From positions 58,288,917 to 58,352,916 of the forward strand of contig CM049319.1 in NCBI GenBank assembly GCA_026874595.1: DNA of 64,000 nt, given 5' to 3'. Position numbers and translations under genes: made by a program. Source of the DNA: Sipunculus nudus (lineage: Eukaryota > Annelida > Sipuncula > Golfingiida > Sipunculidae). The notes under the pieces were generated by a model, which made no database searches, had not been told where the DNA came from, and saw nothing but the letters and a program-made list of their open reading frames with translations. Below, in pieces: positions 24,520 to 36,527 of this stretch. Numbering within the stretch: position 1 is the stretch's first letter; each line of letters begins with the position of its first letter.

Positions 24520-25441
24520 ATTTATTCAAGCAAAAAGACCCATAAATATAAAGTTTGAGTCAAACTGAGTGATGCATAGATGTGGCATATGTGAAAGACT
24601 GAAGGTTTGGGTTGAACAGTTACACTTGAAATATGCTTACAAGCATTTAGAACAATTAAATATTGTGACCTTGACCTTTGACTTTTTGACCTCAACATCA
24701 ATAGGCTTCTTCCCTTATTGGTAGGTAAGCCATATAGGACAGATGGAAGGTACAGATTGAAAAGTTTGCCTGAAAATGACTCCACGCAAGAAGTGGGTGC
24801 TGTGAACTTGACCTTTGACCTCAAAATCATCAGGTCTTTTCCCCTGTTGGCAGAGAAGCGATATCAGTGCTGGAAGGTTTGGAATGAAACGTCAAGCTTG
24901 AAATGTGTCCACAACCTTTTCAAAGAAGTGGATCCTGTGACCCTGACCTTTGACCTTGTTACCTCAAAATCTATAGGATTCTTCTCCAACTTAGTAGGTT
25001 AGCTATATGTGAAAGATCAAAGAATTGGGATGAAAGGGTTGGCTTAAAATGCATCCACAGGCTTTTCAAAGAAGAGGCTCCTGTGACCTTGACCTTTGAC
25101 CTTTTGACCTAAAAAAAATTATGGTTCTTCCACTGTTGGTAGGTGAGCTGTATGTGAAAGATGGAAGGTTTTGGATGAAAATTTTGTCTCAAAGAGTTAT
25201 TTCTGGGGGGTGCAAACACACCCCATAACTTCGAGAATATAGGTCGCAGTGACCTAATTTCAGCTTTGCAAGGAGATCTTTTTATAATCTCTAAGACTGC
25301 ATAGGGTTCATGGCCCTAGCCCCTATGGTTACGATTTGTGCCCTGCTAACGGCCGGACGGCCGGCCGGACGGACAGACAGAAGGACGACGGACAAAGACC
25401 CATCGCTATAGCCCAGCATGACTGAAAGTCAGCTGAGCTAA
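24520..25441. repeat. TGACCTTGACCTTTGACCT array ending in family F terminus
   Basis: More diverged units than in A1/A2 carry the same core near 24667, 24808, 24945 and 25085, spaced about 140 bases. The block closes at 25335-25441 with GGACGGACAGACAGAAGGACGACGG and ..AGTCAGCTGAGCTAAA, the right end of foldback family F. The array type is therefore carried by at least two kinds of mobile element. Confidence 0.65.
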
Positions 25442-26039
25442 AAATCATGTGAAAATAAATACAAAATAAAATAAAAATATATTTATATATATCATCAGAA
25501 AGATCACTGTGCTAGGTTTAAAATAATGTATACTTTATGGATTCTAAAGAGAATTTAAAACAACTTTTGGATTGATTGTAGATACAGCTGTTTTTGACAT
25601 TAATGATACTGTGAGTCCTATCCTGGATTCCTGTTGTGTCTGTGGACGTTCTGTCTGGCGAACCATTACGTCCTGTATATTAACAGACTGGAGATACATC
25701 TGCTGTGGTGAGATGCAGACAACTGTTCAATTAGTGTGCTGCATTATTTGTTAGGACCTAACGAGGCATGGCAGGTTAAACTGTACAGCCTTGCAATACC
25801 TGTGTTGGTCTAAATCCACCAGTTCTTCATCATATTTGAATTTCACTTAGATTGGAAACCATTATGCCCTGATATTTATAATGAGAAATAGTTATAATTT
25901 TTGGTACTATCACTAATATTTACAACCTGATCTTTTGTCCTGGGATTATACCACAAAAGCCTTCATGGTGTCCAGTATATATATATATATATAAACTTAT
26001 TTATTTTACATGGATTGTACAAATAGTTATTATAACTAA
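25442..26039. other. No gene seen; (AT)n microsatellite
   Basis: AT-rich non-coding sequence with an (AT)n run at about 25976-25992. A 60-codon cysteine-rich plus frame (25572-25754) has no recognisable motif and no splice support. Confidence 0.5.
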
Positions 26040-26246
26040 TCGAGGCACTCTCCATGGCTCCGGTGATGGCGTTCGGTAGTCTGCAGAGGTGGAGGAAACC
26101 GGAGTACCCGGAGAAAACCACCGGCCTTGGACGGGCAAATACAACCCACTCTCATAGCCACGCCGGGGATCGAACCCGGGTCACCAGCGGAGATAGCCAA
26201 GCGTTTTACCACTCAGCTGTCCAGGCCCCATAGCTGTCCAGGCCCC
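26040..26246 (-). repeat. tRNA-derived SINE, minus strand
   Basis: On the minus strand 26229-26160 reads as a tRNA-like head: GGGGCCTGGACAGCTGAGTGG (A box CAGCTGAGTGG), then CCCGGGTTCGATCCCCGG, a perfect T arm with B box GGTTCGATCCC. It continues into a body with the GGTTTTCTCCGGGTACTCCG motif (26095-26120 region), a block I associate with metazoan SINE bodies. The acceptor arm does not pair, so it is not a functional tRNA. Its 5' end carries a 17-base tandem duplication (26213-26229 and 26230-26246). Confidence 0.7.
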
Positions 26247-28224
26247 AGTAAAACTGCTTTCAAAAAGCCCTCCATTATACTGGAGTGTCAAAGGTGCATT
26301 AAACTCCCTAGTTTCCTGGCAATATATACTTTGCATTTATGTATATGGCCAACCTAATACTAAAGTGATCATGACAGATATGTGTAAATATTACAGCTGT
26401 GACCATGCAACAGATAATGAATACACTGGATTGGAGCAAGTAATCCATCAATAATCATATCTTGGGATGTAACATTTAACTAGAAAAAACTTGTATTCTA
26501 GGGGTGTAACAATATATTGAAAAATTTATGCATTGAATTGCAAGCCCTTGATTAAATTATCAATCTCTGAATTGATTCATTTGGTTATTATTTTTATGTA
26601 TGTACCATACTGATGTCCTCTGTAAGCTCTCTTTATCGAGAATGTGCACTAATTCTTTGAACATTCGCTCATGGACCACTCCGCTTGCATTGTACCATAT
26701 ATATGGTGGTGACAAAAAGAGTGAGTGTTACATTTTTCTTTTACTTGCTGGAATTTATTAGCATCCCTTTTGGTAAAATTGCTTTATTTTGTTTTTAAGT
26801 CTTAAATTTACTACGTAAGTACTGGATTCTAAAGCAGGACAAATATGTCATTGACAAACTCGATGCTTGCATCAAGGATCAGCTCTGCCTGCCAGAACAA
26901 AAGTAACCCCATATACCAATGAATGACTCTGCCCCTAGGCTGGGGTAAGCAAATTGTCCTATTTCCAAATGACAGAGAATCATTAGAATCAAAACAATGA
27001 TGGTTATCTAGGTCACACTGAACAATTAACTCCTTGGGAGTTGCCCCGACCCTCAATGAAATTTCACCAAAATCCATTCATTAAGCATAAAATAATGTTG
27101 CAAACAGACAAACCAACAGCTAGAAAATACATGATACTTCCTGCTAGAGGAATAATCAAGCAAGTACTGTTAAATTTTTGGAAATGCTTCTCAGCTCATT
27201 ACAGCATGGTCTGTCAATCCAGGTACTACTGTACTCAATGACCTCAGAATTATTGGTTCACACTGGTTTGACCTTTTACCTCAGTGTCCATCACACTGGG
27301 GGTCCCCACCATGTGCTTTATCATGCTGTATGTAATTACAAGGATTATGCACACCTTACCAGTGCCATTTCTTTGAAAGCCCTGCATGGAAGCCATAAAG
27401 ATTTCATTGTTCTTAGCACAATACAGTAGTTTAATGTGTCAATAGTTCCCTTGTGTTAAACATGAGCTCTAATTTTTTTCCTATTCCAAATAACCATTTT
27501 TCTGCCTTATTTACCATCCTTGAATATTTATAACATAATATTGTGAGTGTTCACAGCACCAGCTAGAATTCTCAAGGTCTTAATCTCAATTGTACTTTCA
27601 CCAAACTCAAATTTATGCATGCCTGACATACTGTATAACTCAAATATTGACACTGCAAATGTGTTCTGTGTATGCTACTGTCCAAACAATAATATATCAT
27701 GGTGACCTTAATTTCCACCCAAATTCACCATATCAAACAATGTATTGAGCATTTATTGAACTCTGCTAAACAGTTGTATATGAATGGTCCTAGCTCAAGT
27801 ACTTGTCTCTCTCACATGTGACAGGGCTCTAGAAAAATAATTTGTACAAACTAAAATCATCATTCTTTAACTGATAAACTATATGTTGATATGTGCAAGA
27901 CATTATTAAACTTAAAAATAAACTCTTTTTTTTATGATATTTAAAAACTCAAAAATACACTTCTTCCCCCAATTAGGTTGCTAAAGTAATTTAAATGATA
28001 TACAAGACATCTGACCCTCTAGTTGCAACCTGGACCCAGGATTTTGGGTCCCTAAATGGCTCCTGCCAGTATCCCTTCCCAAACTTCATACTCCTGCTCC
28101 CTCAGGACAAACAGGGTTGTATTACCCATTCACCAGCCGTATGTAAATGTTAAACTATTGATGGTAGGTTAACTGGTTGTAAACAAGCATATCTGTGGAA
28201 TTTATGTCCCCCACTTCTGCCTCT
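26247..28224. other. No gene seen
   Basis: Roughly 2 kb of AT-rich sequence. Several 60-85 codon frames occur on both strands, without recognisable domains, paired splice sites or codon structure. Confidence 0.5.
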
Positions 28225-28608
28225 TGTTGTCCCCCTTTTCCCGTCTCAATAAGTTTCAGTTTTCATTTTCCCCTTAAGATGTTTCTACATGTCATAGTGC
28301 CTGTAGGTTAGTTTTCATTGTCCTTTGAAGATGTCTCCATATGTCACAATTTTTTTGTGAATTGGGAACAAATGGGAAAGTTTTTGTTTGTTTTGCAGCT
28401 GGTGGTAATAACTTTTCAGACAGACACTCCAAAACCAGTCCCAACCATGGTATGCATGAGAGCAATCACTGACCAAAATTTGAATGAAATTGGATAATAT
28501 TTAAGAAAGTTATTGCACAAAAACAAAATCCTGATGGACGGACAGACATGGGGACAGACAAAACCCAAATCGATGTCCCTCATTCCTAGGAAGCGGGGGA
28601 ACAAAAAA
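28225..28608 (+). repeat. Dispersed repeat with GATGGACGGACAGAC end
   Basis: The block around 28255-28370 (tttcattttccccttaagatg, gatgtctccatatgtcaca, tttgtgaattgggaac) matches 62355-62480 in inverted orientation. The right side (28535-28608) has GATGGACGGACAGACATGGGG and ..CATTCCTAGGAAGCGGGGGAAC, an end-like motif. Non-coding interspersed repeat of unknown class. Confidence 0.55.
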
Positions 28609-29434
28609 CAAGGAACCTGTGTGTCACAGCACTCAGCTTGAATTGATTCTGAGAATCTATGTATAAAAGTAAAACCCTAGTGGTTAAGGACTACATGAAA
28701 GATGCAGGAGCCTCTCGTGAATACAAACATGTATTTGTAAAAGATTCAGCTTTGTATAAAACCCTCATGGCTGTGTTGACTGTGCAATCTTAAGGACTAC
28801 ACAAAAGCAAGAGTCTGTCAGGAATAGAATCATGTTTTTGTAAAGGTTTCAGTATTTCAACAAGTTACTGTAATTTCATGTCAATATAACCAACGGGAAC
28901 ATGTGAAACCCTGCAAATTATAGAATAATTGACATGAGCTGGAGATTAATAATACATATTTAAACAATTAACTGAAATAAAAGGCTGTAAAAAATTTAAA
29001 TTTTCCATCATCAAATGAGCATAAACTAAAGTTTATTAGCAAGTTAGAACAAGCCAATTAGGTACACATTGCCTCTGCACTGTGTAATATATGAAACTTG
29101 TAGCTTGAAACCATGTAATTATTCAATAAGGAATAAATAATTTTTTAAATCACACAATGTTTAAACTAAATTAAAAAGATTATTTTAAAGAAAATATCAC
29201 TTATGAAACATAATATCACAACACTGCATCTTCAAGATTATTCTTTGAATCATAATAACAAAAAAAAGTTTTGTAAATTGGAGTTTTCAGTACATGCTTA
29301 ATGTTGTTAACTAAATAAAAGATTAAGAAAATTTGATTAATTTTTTTTTTTTCAAATCAATTATACATACATACTGTTGACTGGATGAGGGAAAAACAAT
29401 ATCATTATGCTAATTACCATCTCAACTATAATTA
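28609..29434. other. No gene seen
   Basis: Strongly AT-rich sequence with several A/T homopolymers; nothing recognisable. Confidence 0.5.
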
Positions 29435-29900
29435 TGTCACTCCCCCCCCCCCCCCCCCCGGGGGACCTGTTGCTTTCAGTGCCATTGTCTGTCATCATCT
29501 GTGTCATCAGACATCTTTGTCTGTAGGATATCTTATGAATGTGATAACTTTTGAAAGGCTGCATATTTACCTCCAAAATTAGAAACACTAATTATTCCTA
29601 CCAAAATCTCAGACAAGTACAATATCTGGTGACCTTGACATTCAAGGTCAAATCTGCTGAACGGTAAAATTGTTGTGAACCCTGTGACTTTTGAAGGGCC
29701 TACATTTTGTCCTCAGTTTGGTACACAAATTGTTCCTACCAAGTTCTTGTGTGCGTTTGTAAACAGGCTACCTTGAGCAGGATTTTTAAGGTCAAATCAG
29801 CCAAATTATAGTTGTCTTGGGAACAAAATCATGTATTAATGTGCACTTTAATCATTTTAACCCCTTTTCATCCAATATAAACACCAAAATGTAGCAAAGG
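29435..29900. repeat. Degenerate repeat starting at a C18 tract
   Basis: Starts ATGTCACTC(C)17GGGGGACC (C run 29442-29459) and continues with diverged units carrying GACCTTGACATTCAAGGTCAAA and 'tgtgaacc.tgtgacttttgaagg'. It resembles the units at 44656-44960 and 913-1900, which also begin TGTCTCCCC/TGTCTCCCCTC. Confidence 0.5.
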
Positions 29901-29965
29901 TCTAGCATAAGAATTAATTAAACATTGAAATTTTTAACATTCATCTAGAGTATGCATTCTGTCTA

Positions 29966-29984
29966 GGGGGGGGGGGGGGGGGGG
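29966..29984. repeat. poly-G tract (19)
   Basis: An uninterrupted run of 19 G following 'gtcta' and preceding 'acagca'. Confidence 0.95.
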
Positions 29985-30816
29985 ACAGCAGAGTGGAAGC
30001 CTGGCTAAGTTGAGTCAAGGGAGATGCCTAGAGTGAAGCAGTTACATAACATTGGTGAGAGCTGCATCTCTTGCTGCAGACCACTGGACTGATTTGGCTT
30101 GATGTAAGCAAAACTTGATATTGTGAATGAAATCTTGAATGAAAGTTACCTTTTTTCACCAATTCCTTTCAAATTTTAGATATTATTAACTTAAACCTTA
30201 TCTGTCCATCATGTGAAAATAAAAGCAAATATACATACAGGAAAATATTTGCAATAGTCAAAGTTGGGCAAAATTTTAGGTAGTAATTTATATTTATTCT
30301 TATAATTTTAATAATTTACAAAAGTTCGATCTAATTTCTGTTATACAATTAAAATTAAGTTGAAAATAGATAAGGACTCTAGCTAAAATAAATTATCATG
30401 TTAAGTGAGTAAACATATTTCCTGATTTTTTACAAAGTGCATTTTGTTTGGACCCATAATATAAGATTAATGCAATACTGACCCTAATATCTGGCATGTA
30501 CATGGGAAATATATGCAGAAATGGTCATGAATATCAAATATGAATAGATTAACAACATGAGGTTTTCATAGTGGGCAGTTCTGAAGTGTAAAAATTGGTT
30601 TTCCTGAAAACCGGAGGTTTTTCCTTAATTTCTTGAAGGAATGAAGTCACAGTGACCAAGTTTCAGGTTTGGTAGGACGAATTAAGGACATCTAACTCTA
30701 TGTTTCGGATTCATAAGTCTAAGGGTTACAAAACATGCCCTCTTAACAAACATCCAGATGGCATGATGGACGACGGGCGAAGGACCACGAGTACAGCTCA
30801 GATGACTTATAGTCAG

Positions 30817-33800
30817 CATGGTTGGGGCCAATTACATTGAAAAGTAATTATTACAATTACGATTACTTCTAAAAATCTCAATAACAATTACTAATTAAAT
30901 TTCAAAAAGTAATGATGGAATTACAATTACTTTTAAAAAGTAATTAATTACCTTCAATTACGTTATAAAAAATATATAATATACAGAGGCAGGAATCATG
31001 TTAAATATCAATCATGCAAGAAAGGCCAACTGAATGAATTTATAAAAGGAAAAACTACAAACAAACATATCCAGTTTGGAGTTATATATTAAAGTGCATG
31101 ATAGCAATATCAATGATAATATACCATGGCATAATGTTAAAATTTGCAAGCTGGCTGTCATATGTGAACTGAACTATATTGCTTATATTGTTTGTAGTAT
31201 CAGGCACTGAAACATTTGTTGAATTAGTGTTCTGAAAAGTATTATAGTATGTATCTGAAAGCACATGTGGGTAAACTATATTTTAAACATATTACATTCA
31301 GAGATATCATTTTTGTAAAAAAACATGACAATTTCATTTAACATTCTTTTACCACATATTATCCTTTAGCAGAGAAAAGGTCTTGCTTCTTGAAAACACT
31401 GGCATGAGCCAATTAGAGCACATGTGGATACAAATGTTGGTTCAAACCTTTGTAAATTGATGAAGGAATAACCTTTAGCAACTACCATAATCCAATACTG
31501 TAATCCTACACATTAATCAACACAACTCTTATTTTATTTCTGTCAATGCTGATTAGTGTTATGTCATCAATGCTGGAATTTTAAATGCAGTGTGATTTCA
31601 CTAACTCATTTCATTTGAATAATTCATATAAATTATTCATGCTGAAAATATAATATATATAATAAAATTTATGGAATGAAATTATTTGAAAGAAAATTTA
31701 ATAAAAACAATGGTTAGTTTCTTATGTATACATGAGGGGTAGTAAAAACAATATACACTAGTGGCCCAGAGTCTCCAGGCACAGGAAACAGTGGAATTTG
31801 TTCAGATACTACAGCAAGCCAACTGAGACAGCCCTGCTGTATTGATACCTATCTCTATTTACCTCATGGGCCATTGACTTGAGGTAATTCTGATATCAGC
31901 CTTCCAAGATCATTAGCCTCTTTGTTCCTGTGACTCACTCAGTGTCAGCTAATTAGCAGATAAACACTGATGTAACCAGATCAGTATGAGTATGTTCAAG
32001 CCCCCATTTCAGTGAAAGTGTGAAATGTAGCAAGCCCACACTTGTGGTAGTGTAGCTCTGGACATGTGTACATTATGGAAGCCTTTTACTTTAAAATATC
32101 CACATTGTAGTGAAGGCATTTGCAAAAAAACAAAAAAAAACAACAAAAAAAACAGTGTAACTTATAAGGCACACTAATTACCATGCATTTTACATACATA
32201 CATAGTTTTTATTCAATAATCATCGCTTACAATCCTTACCCAAAAGTATTTTGATTAACAGTGCAAAGGAATGAGGTATAAGGTGCTGTGCCCTGTCATG
32301 AATTTGGAAAGTAATTGGAAGGTAATTGAGAAGTAATTAAAATTACATCTATTTGTACCCTTGTAAATTTTACAATTACAATTACTTGTAATTGAATTTT
32401 GCTCAATTACAAATACTGTTCAATTACTTGAAAAATTATTATGAATTACAGGTAACTAGACATTTCTTGGCACCGCAGGTGCAAGGGTATCCCCAGAAAT
32501 AGTAGGCCCCTCCCCTTAAGAACAGACCCCCATTTTTAGCAGCATATACTGACACTTGGCATATTTATTGTTTCTTCCATCTAACAATCCACAATCTTGT
32601 TGAAGATGTTGGTTCTGTGACCTTGATCTTTTTAAAGATGTGTCCTGTGACCTTGACCTCTGACCTCATGACCCAAAAATCAATTTTGGTCTTGCTTTTC
32701 CAATGGGACATATGCAAGTCAAGTTTGAAATCTATACATCAATAAAGCAGGAATTATCATCCAGAAACTAATTTTTGGACAGATGGCTCCTGTGACCTTC
32801 ACCTTTGACCTTGTGTTCTTCCTCTCTTGGCAGGTGAACTATATGTGCAAGATGAAAGATCTGAGATGAAATGTTTGGCTGAAAAAACATCCACAATCTT
32901 TTCAAAGATGTGTCCTGTGACCTTGACCTTTGACCTCATGACCCCAAAATCAATTTTGGTCTTGCTTTTTCAATGGGACATATACAAGTCAAGTTTGAAA
33001 TCCATACATCAATGAAAGCAGGAATTATCATCCAGGAACTAATTTTTGGACAGATGGCTCCTGTGACCTTCATCTTTGACCTTGTGACCTCAAACTGATA
33101 GGGGTGTTCCTCTAATGGCAGATGACTTATATGTGCAAGATGAAAGTTCTGAGATGAATTGTTTGGCTAAAAATGCATCCACAATCTTTTCAAAGATGTG
33201 TCCGAAGACCTTGACCTTTGACCTCATGACCCCAAAATCAATTTTGGTCTTGCTTTTCCAATGGGACATATAAGTCAAGTTTGAAATCAATTCATCAATA
33301 AAAGAAGGAATTATCATCCAGAAACTAATTTTTGGACAGATAGCTCCTGTGGCCTTGACCTTGTGACCCCAAAATTTATATGGATCATCCACTATTGGCA
33401 AGTGAGCTATATATTCGAGATGGAAGACCTAGGATGAAAGTTTGGCTTAAAATACATCCACAGTATCTTTTAAAATGCGAGTCCAGTGACCTTGACCTTT
33501 GACCTCATGACCCTAGAACCTATAGGGTTCCTACTTTTGTGGTGGGCCATACATTAGTCATGTTTGAAATCCATATGGCTATCAACACTGATGATATCAT
33601 AAGAGGTGTGTGATTTTCATCATTTATGGCAATATTTAAGGTCAAGGCCAGTATCATAGGAAAGGTCATGAGCCCAATTTAAATAAACATCATCCCATAA
33701 CCCATACCTATGTAAATGCATAATATAAAAGAAATCTGTCCATTAGTTTTTGACTTATAATGCTCACAGTACTGTATGGTGGCAATTTTGGGGGTATTAA

Positions 33801-34203
33801 ATGGCACGAAAACAAGTAAAGAATAATAGGTGGCGCCACCAGTTTCTACAAAATGACAACCCTATCCATGATCTTCCATCAAGTTGATTTTGGGATAAAT
33901 CCATGGAAGATGTCTTGAGATATTAAAGAATTTGTGTGATTTTCCCCAAAATTGGACCTATTCAAGGTCAAGGACACTCTCCTAGTAAAGGTCATGACCT
34001 CATTTTCAATAGGCGTTGTCCTCTTACCCATATCTATACATATACCAAGTTTGGTAAAGTTCCGTGAAATATTTTTTGGGTTATCGCGGCAACAAGATTT
34101 ATATGCGGTGGCGGCGGCGGCGGGACCGATATGAAAACATAGTATCCCCCGACTTTGTCTGGGGATACAATTACAAATACACATTATAATTACCACAACC
34201 CTG
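30817..34203. mobile_element. hAT-like non-autonomous element with 8-bp target duplication
   Basis: Flanked by ATAGTCAG at 30809-30816 and 34204-34211. The left end CATGGTTGGGGCC and the reverse complement of the right end CAGGGTTGTGG form short inverted ends, and both subterminal regions are rich in GTAATTA/TAATTAC (30840-30970 and 32315-32454). Eight-base duplications with CAGGGTTG-like ends are characteristic of hAT transposons. No transposase frame is visible. Family A copy A3 (32455-34169) is nested in it; without A3 it would be about 1.67 kb. Confidence 0.75.
32455..34169 (+). mobile_element. Satellite-carrying Helentron-like element, family A copy A3
   Basis: Same ends as A1 and A2 (ACTAGACATTTCTTGGCACC ... 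GTCTGGGGATACA), with fewer ~288-base units, a (GGC)n stretch and GGTGGCGCCACC at 33829-33840. The host hAT sequence reads ..GGTA before and ATTACAAAT after, so removal restores GGTAATTACAAAT. Insertion was between two A residues with no duplication beyond that. Confidence 0.75.
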
Positions 34204-34219
34204 ATAGTCAGCTGAGCTA

Positions 34220-35347
34220 CTGATGTTTGATCAATAATTGATTATTTTATTTAACTTCTTTACTTCCATAATACCTGCTGTGTGAATCAGTATTTACATA
34301 TAACTTAAAATCATGTGATCATGGTAACTGTGCACATTGTGATGTAAATCTCAAGTTTGTTTTGGTTTTAAAATAGACACAAACAACACAACAAATATAC
34401 AAAGTCATGCTGAAAGATATAGGTACAATACCAGTTTATGACATTTGCCTGCTGCTTAAAGTTCAGGACTGCCATATTTTATTCCCAGGTAATAGTTATT
34501 ACTGCTTCTTTGCATGTTCATAAATATTAAATTGTTTGTGTTTGATAATACAAAGTTGCAGCCAGTTTAATTGATTATGAAAGAAAACAACCAATGATCA
34601 ATATAATCATTTAATTTGGCACACCACTGAGTACCGTACTATCCAGTTATCAAAGTGAGAACACTGGTCTGTTCAAAGAAGTGGTAGTATTCAGATTTAA
34701 TCATTAGACATTACGGCTGTATCAATATTCCAATGTATCGATACATATCGATACTCAACATTGATACAAAAACTGATACACTGAGCTTGCTGTATCATCA
34801 TACCAATGAAACACAATAACTGCTTACAAATAAAGACAGTACCCTTACAGTACCCTATAGGAAACCCTTCTAGTATAAACCGCACAGTGCTTTCGGGAAA
34901 ACAACATGATTTCAAGATTTTGAATTTCTTGATTAAACCGCGGTTTTAAGTGGAGATTTTACGGTAGTCATACAAACCTATTTAAACTATATTCTGAGTT
35001 ATTTTTTAAGCTAATGCCACTTTTCATTCATTATATTGATCTTTTAAGATTCAAACAAGATAACATATTGTTGTATACAATGGAAGAGGAATATGTACAA
35101 AGTTCTCGGTGCTTTTATGACAAGCCAGAGCATGTGAGTGATGATAGACTAATATATCACAGTCTTTTTTATTTGTTATGAAAAAAAAAAACTTTATCCA
35201 CAAAGCTTTTTCAGAATTGATACAGAAAGAAAAAATGAAGCTTATCATCAATTTGTAATGGGTATCGCTTTAAGTATATGGCAATACGTATCGCACCTAA
35301 ATGGGTTGACCTATACCCAGCCCTATTAGACACGAGTTCCTTCATAA
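34220..35347. other. No gene seen
   Basis: AT-rich. Around 34725-34760 the motif 'atcgatacatatcgatac' forms a short imperfect palindrome. No convincing frame or known repeat. Confidence 0.45.
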
Positions 35348-36527
35348 ACTAGAATACGGGTAGTCGACAAGCGACTACCTGTATCCGCCTAAATCAGAGT
35401 GGAGCGGGTGAAGTGAAGCATGGATTGAGTGGCAAGGGGAAATAGAGTGAAGTGTTGCATATCAGATGGATGTCTGCAGCAAAATTGTGTATGTAGGTTG
35501 CCCCCCTACCACAAAATCCAGAAAGCCGTCCAAGTTGTATACATATGCAAAATTTAAGGCAGATAAGTCAAACCCTATGTATATGAGTGATTTCAGCCCG
35601 TGGCAGACAAACAGATGGACACTGAGCAAAAATGGTTGCAGGTGGCGCCACCAGTTTTGCGTATGATAAAGAGCTATGTGAGAACTATACACATGCAAAA
35701 CTTTTGCCCAATCGGTCAAACGGTTCCCAAGATATGGGCTTGGATGTCTGCTGCATAAACTAGAATGCAGGTGGCGCCACCTGTCATAAAATCAAGAGAG
35801 CTGTCGGGGATGTATAAACCTGCAAAATTTTAGGCAGATATGTCAAACCACTGCCCAGATATGAGTGATTTTATCCCATGGCAGACAAACAGACGGGAGC
35901 TGTGCAAAAATGGCTGCAGGTGGCGCCACCAGTTTTGCATATGATAAAGAGCTATGTGAGATCTATACACATGCAAAATTTTGGCCCAATCAGTCAAACG
36001 GTTCCCGAGATATGAGCTTGGATGTCTGCAGCGTAACATGAATGTAGGTGGCGCCACCTGTCATAAAATCAGAAAAGCTTCTCCAGGATGTATACGCATG
36101 CCAAATTTCAGGTGAATTAGTCAAGTCACTGCAGAGATATGAGTGATTTTAACCCAAGGCAGACAAACAGATGGACACTGTGCAAACATGGTTGCAGGTG
36201 GCGCCATCTTTTCTTGTGTATGTTATAAAGCTCTCCAAGGGCTGCATTTGTGCAAAAAAAATTTCCTGATCGGTCAAACGGTTCCCGAGATATGTGGGTT
36301 TATGTGTGGAAACAGACGCACAAACGGATGCAGAGCGCAGAGGAAAGGTCAGAGGTCAAAACAAAATCGGGGCGCAGCAGTTCACATGTGACCCGAACAT
36401 AATCCCGGGTTTCATAAAATTCCGCCCAGCAGTTACGGAGGAGTTCTCCGGACACCTACGAGGCGGCGGTGGCGGCGGCGGTGGGCTGAAAACATAGTAT
36501 CCGCAAAACTCTGTTTTGGCGGATACA
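35348..36527 (+). mobile_element. Satellite-carrying Helentron-like element, family B copy B2
   Basis: Starts ACTAGAATACGGGTAGTCG (hairpin GTAGTCG..CGACTAC) then TGTATCCGCC. The ~281-base units carry GGTGGCGCCACC near 35640, 35770, 35919 and 36046. It ends in a (GGC)n stretch, GAAAACATAGTATCCGC and GGCGGATACA at 36527. The TGTATCCGCC near the start and GGCGGATACA at the end are inverted repeats. Length 1180 bp, the shortest family B member here. Confidence 0.7.

Larger units (their letters stand above)
30590..34219. mobile_element. Family F element split by a hAT-like insertion
   Basis: Bases 30590-30816 match the reverse complement of the family F copy at 55993-56215 (aacctccg.tttt, ggacatct, gggcacgtttt, ending ..GATGACTTATAGTCAG). 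The end resumes at 34204-34219 with ATAGTCAGCTGAGCTA. The 8 bases ATAGTCAG are present on both sides of the intervening 30817-34203 element, which therefore inserted here. Confidence 0.75.
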
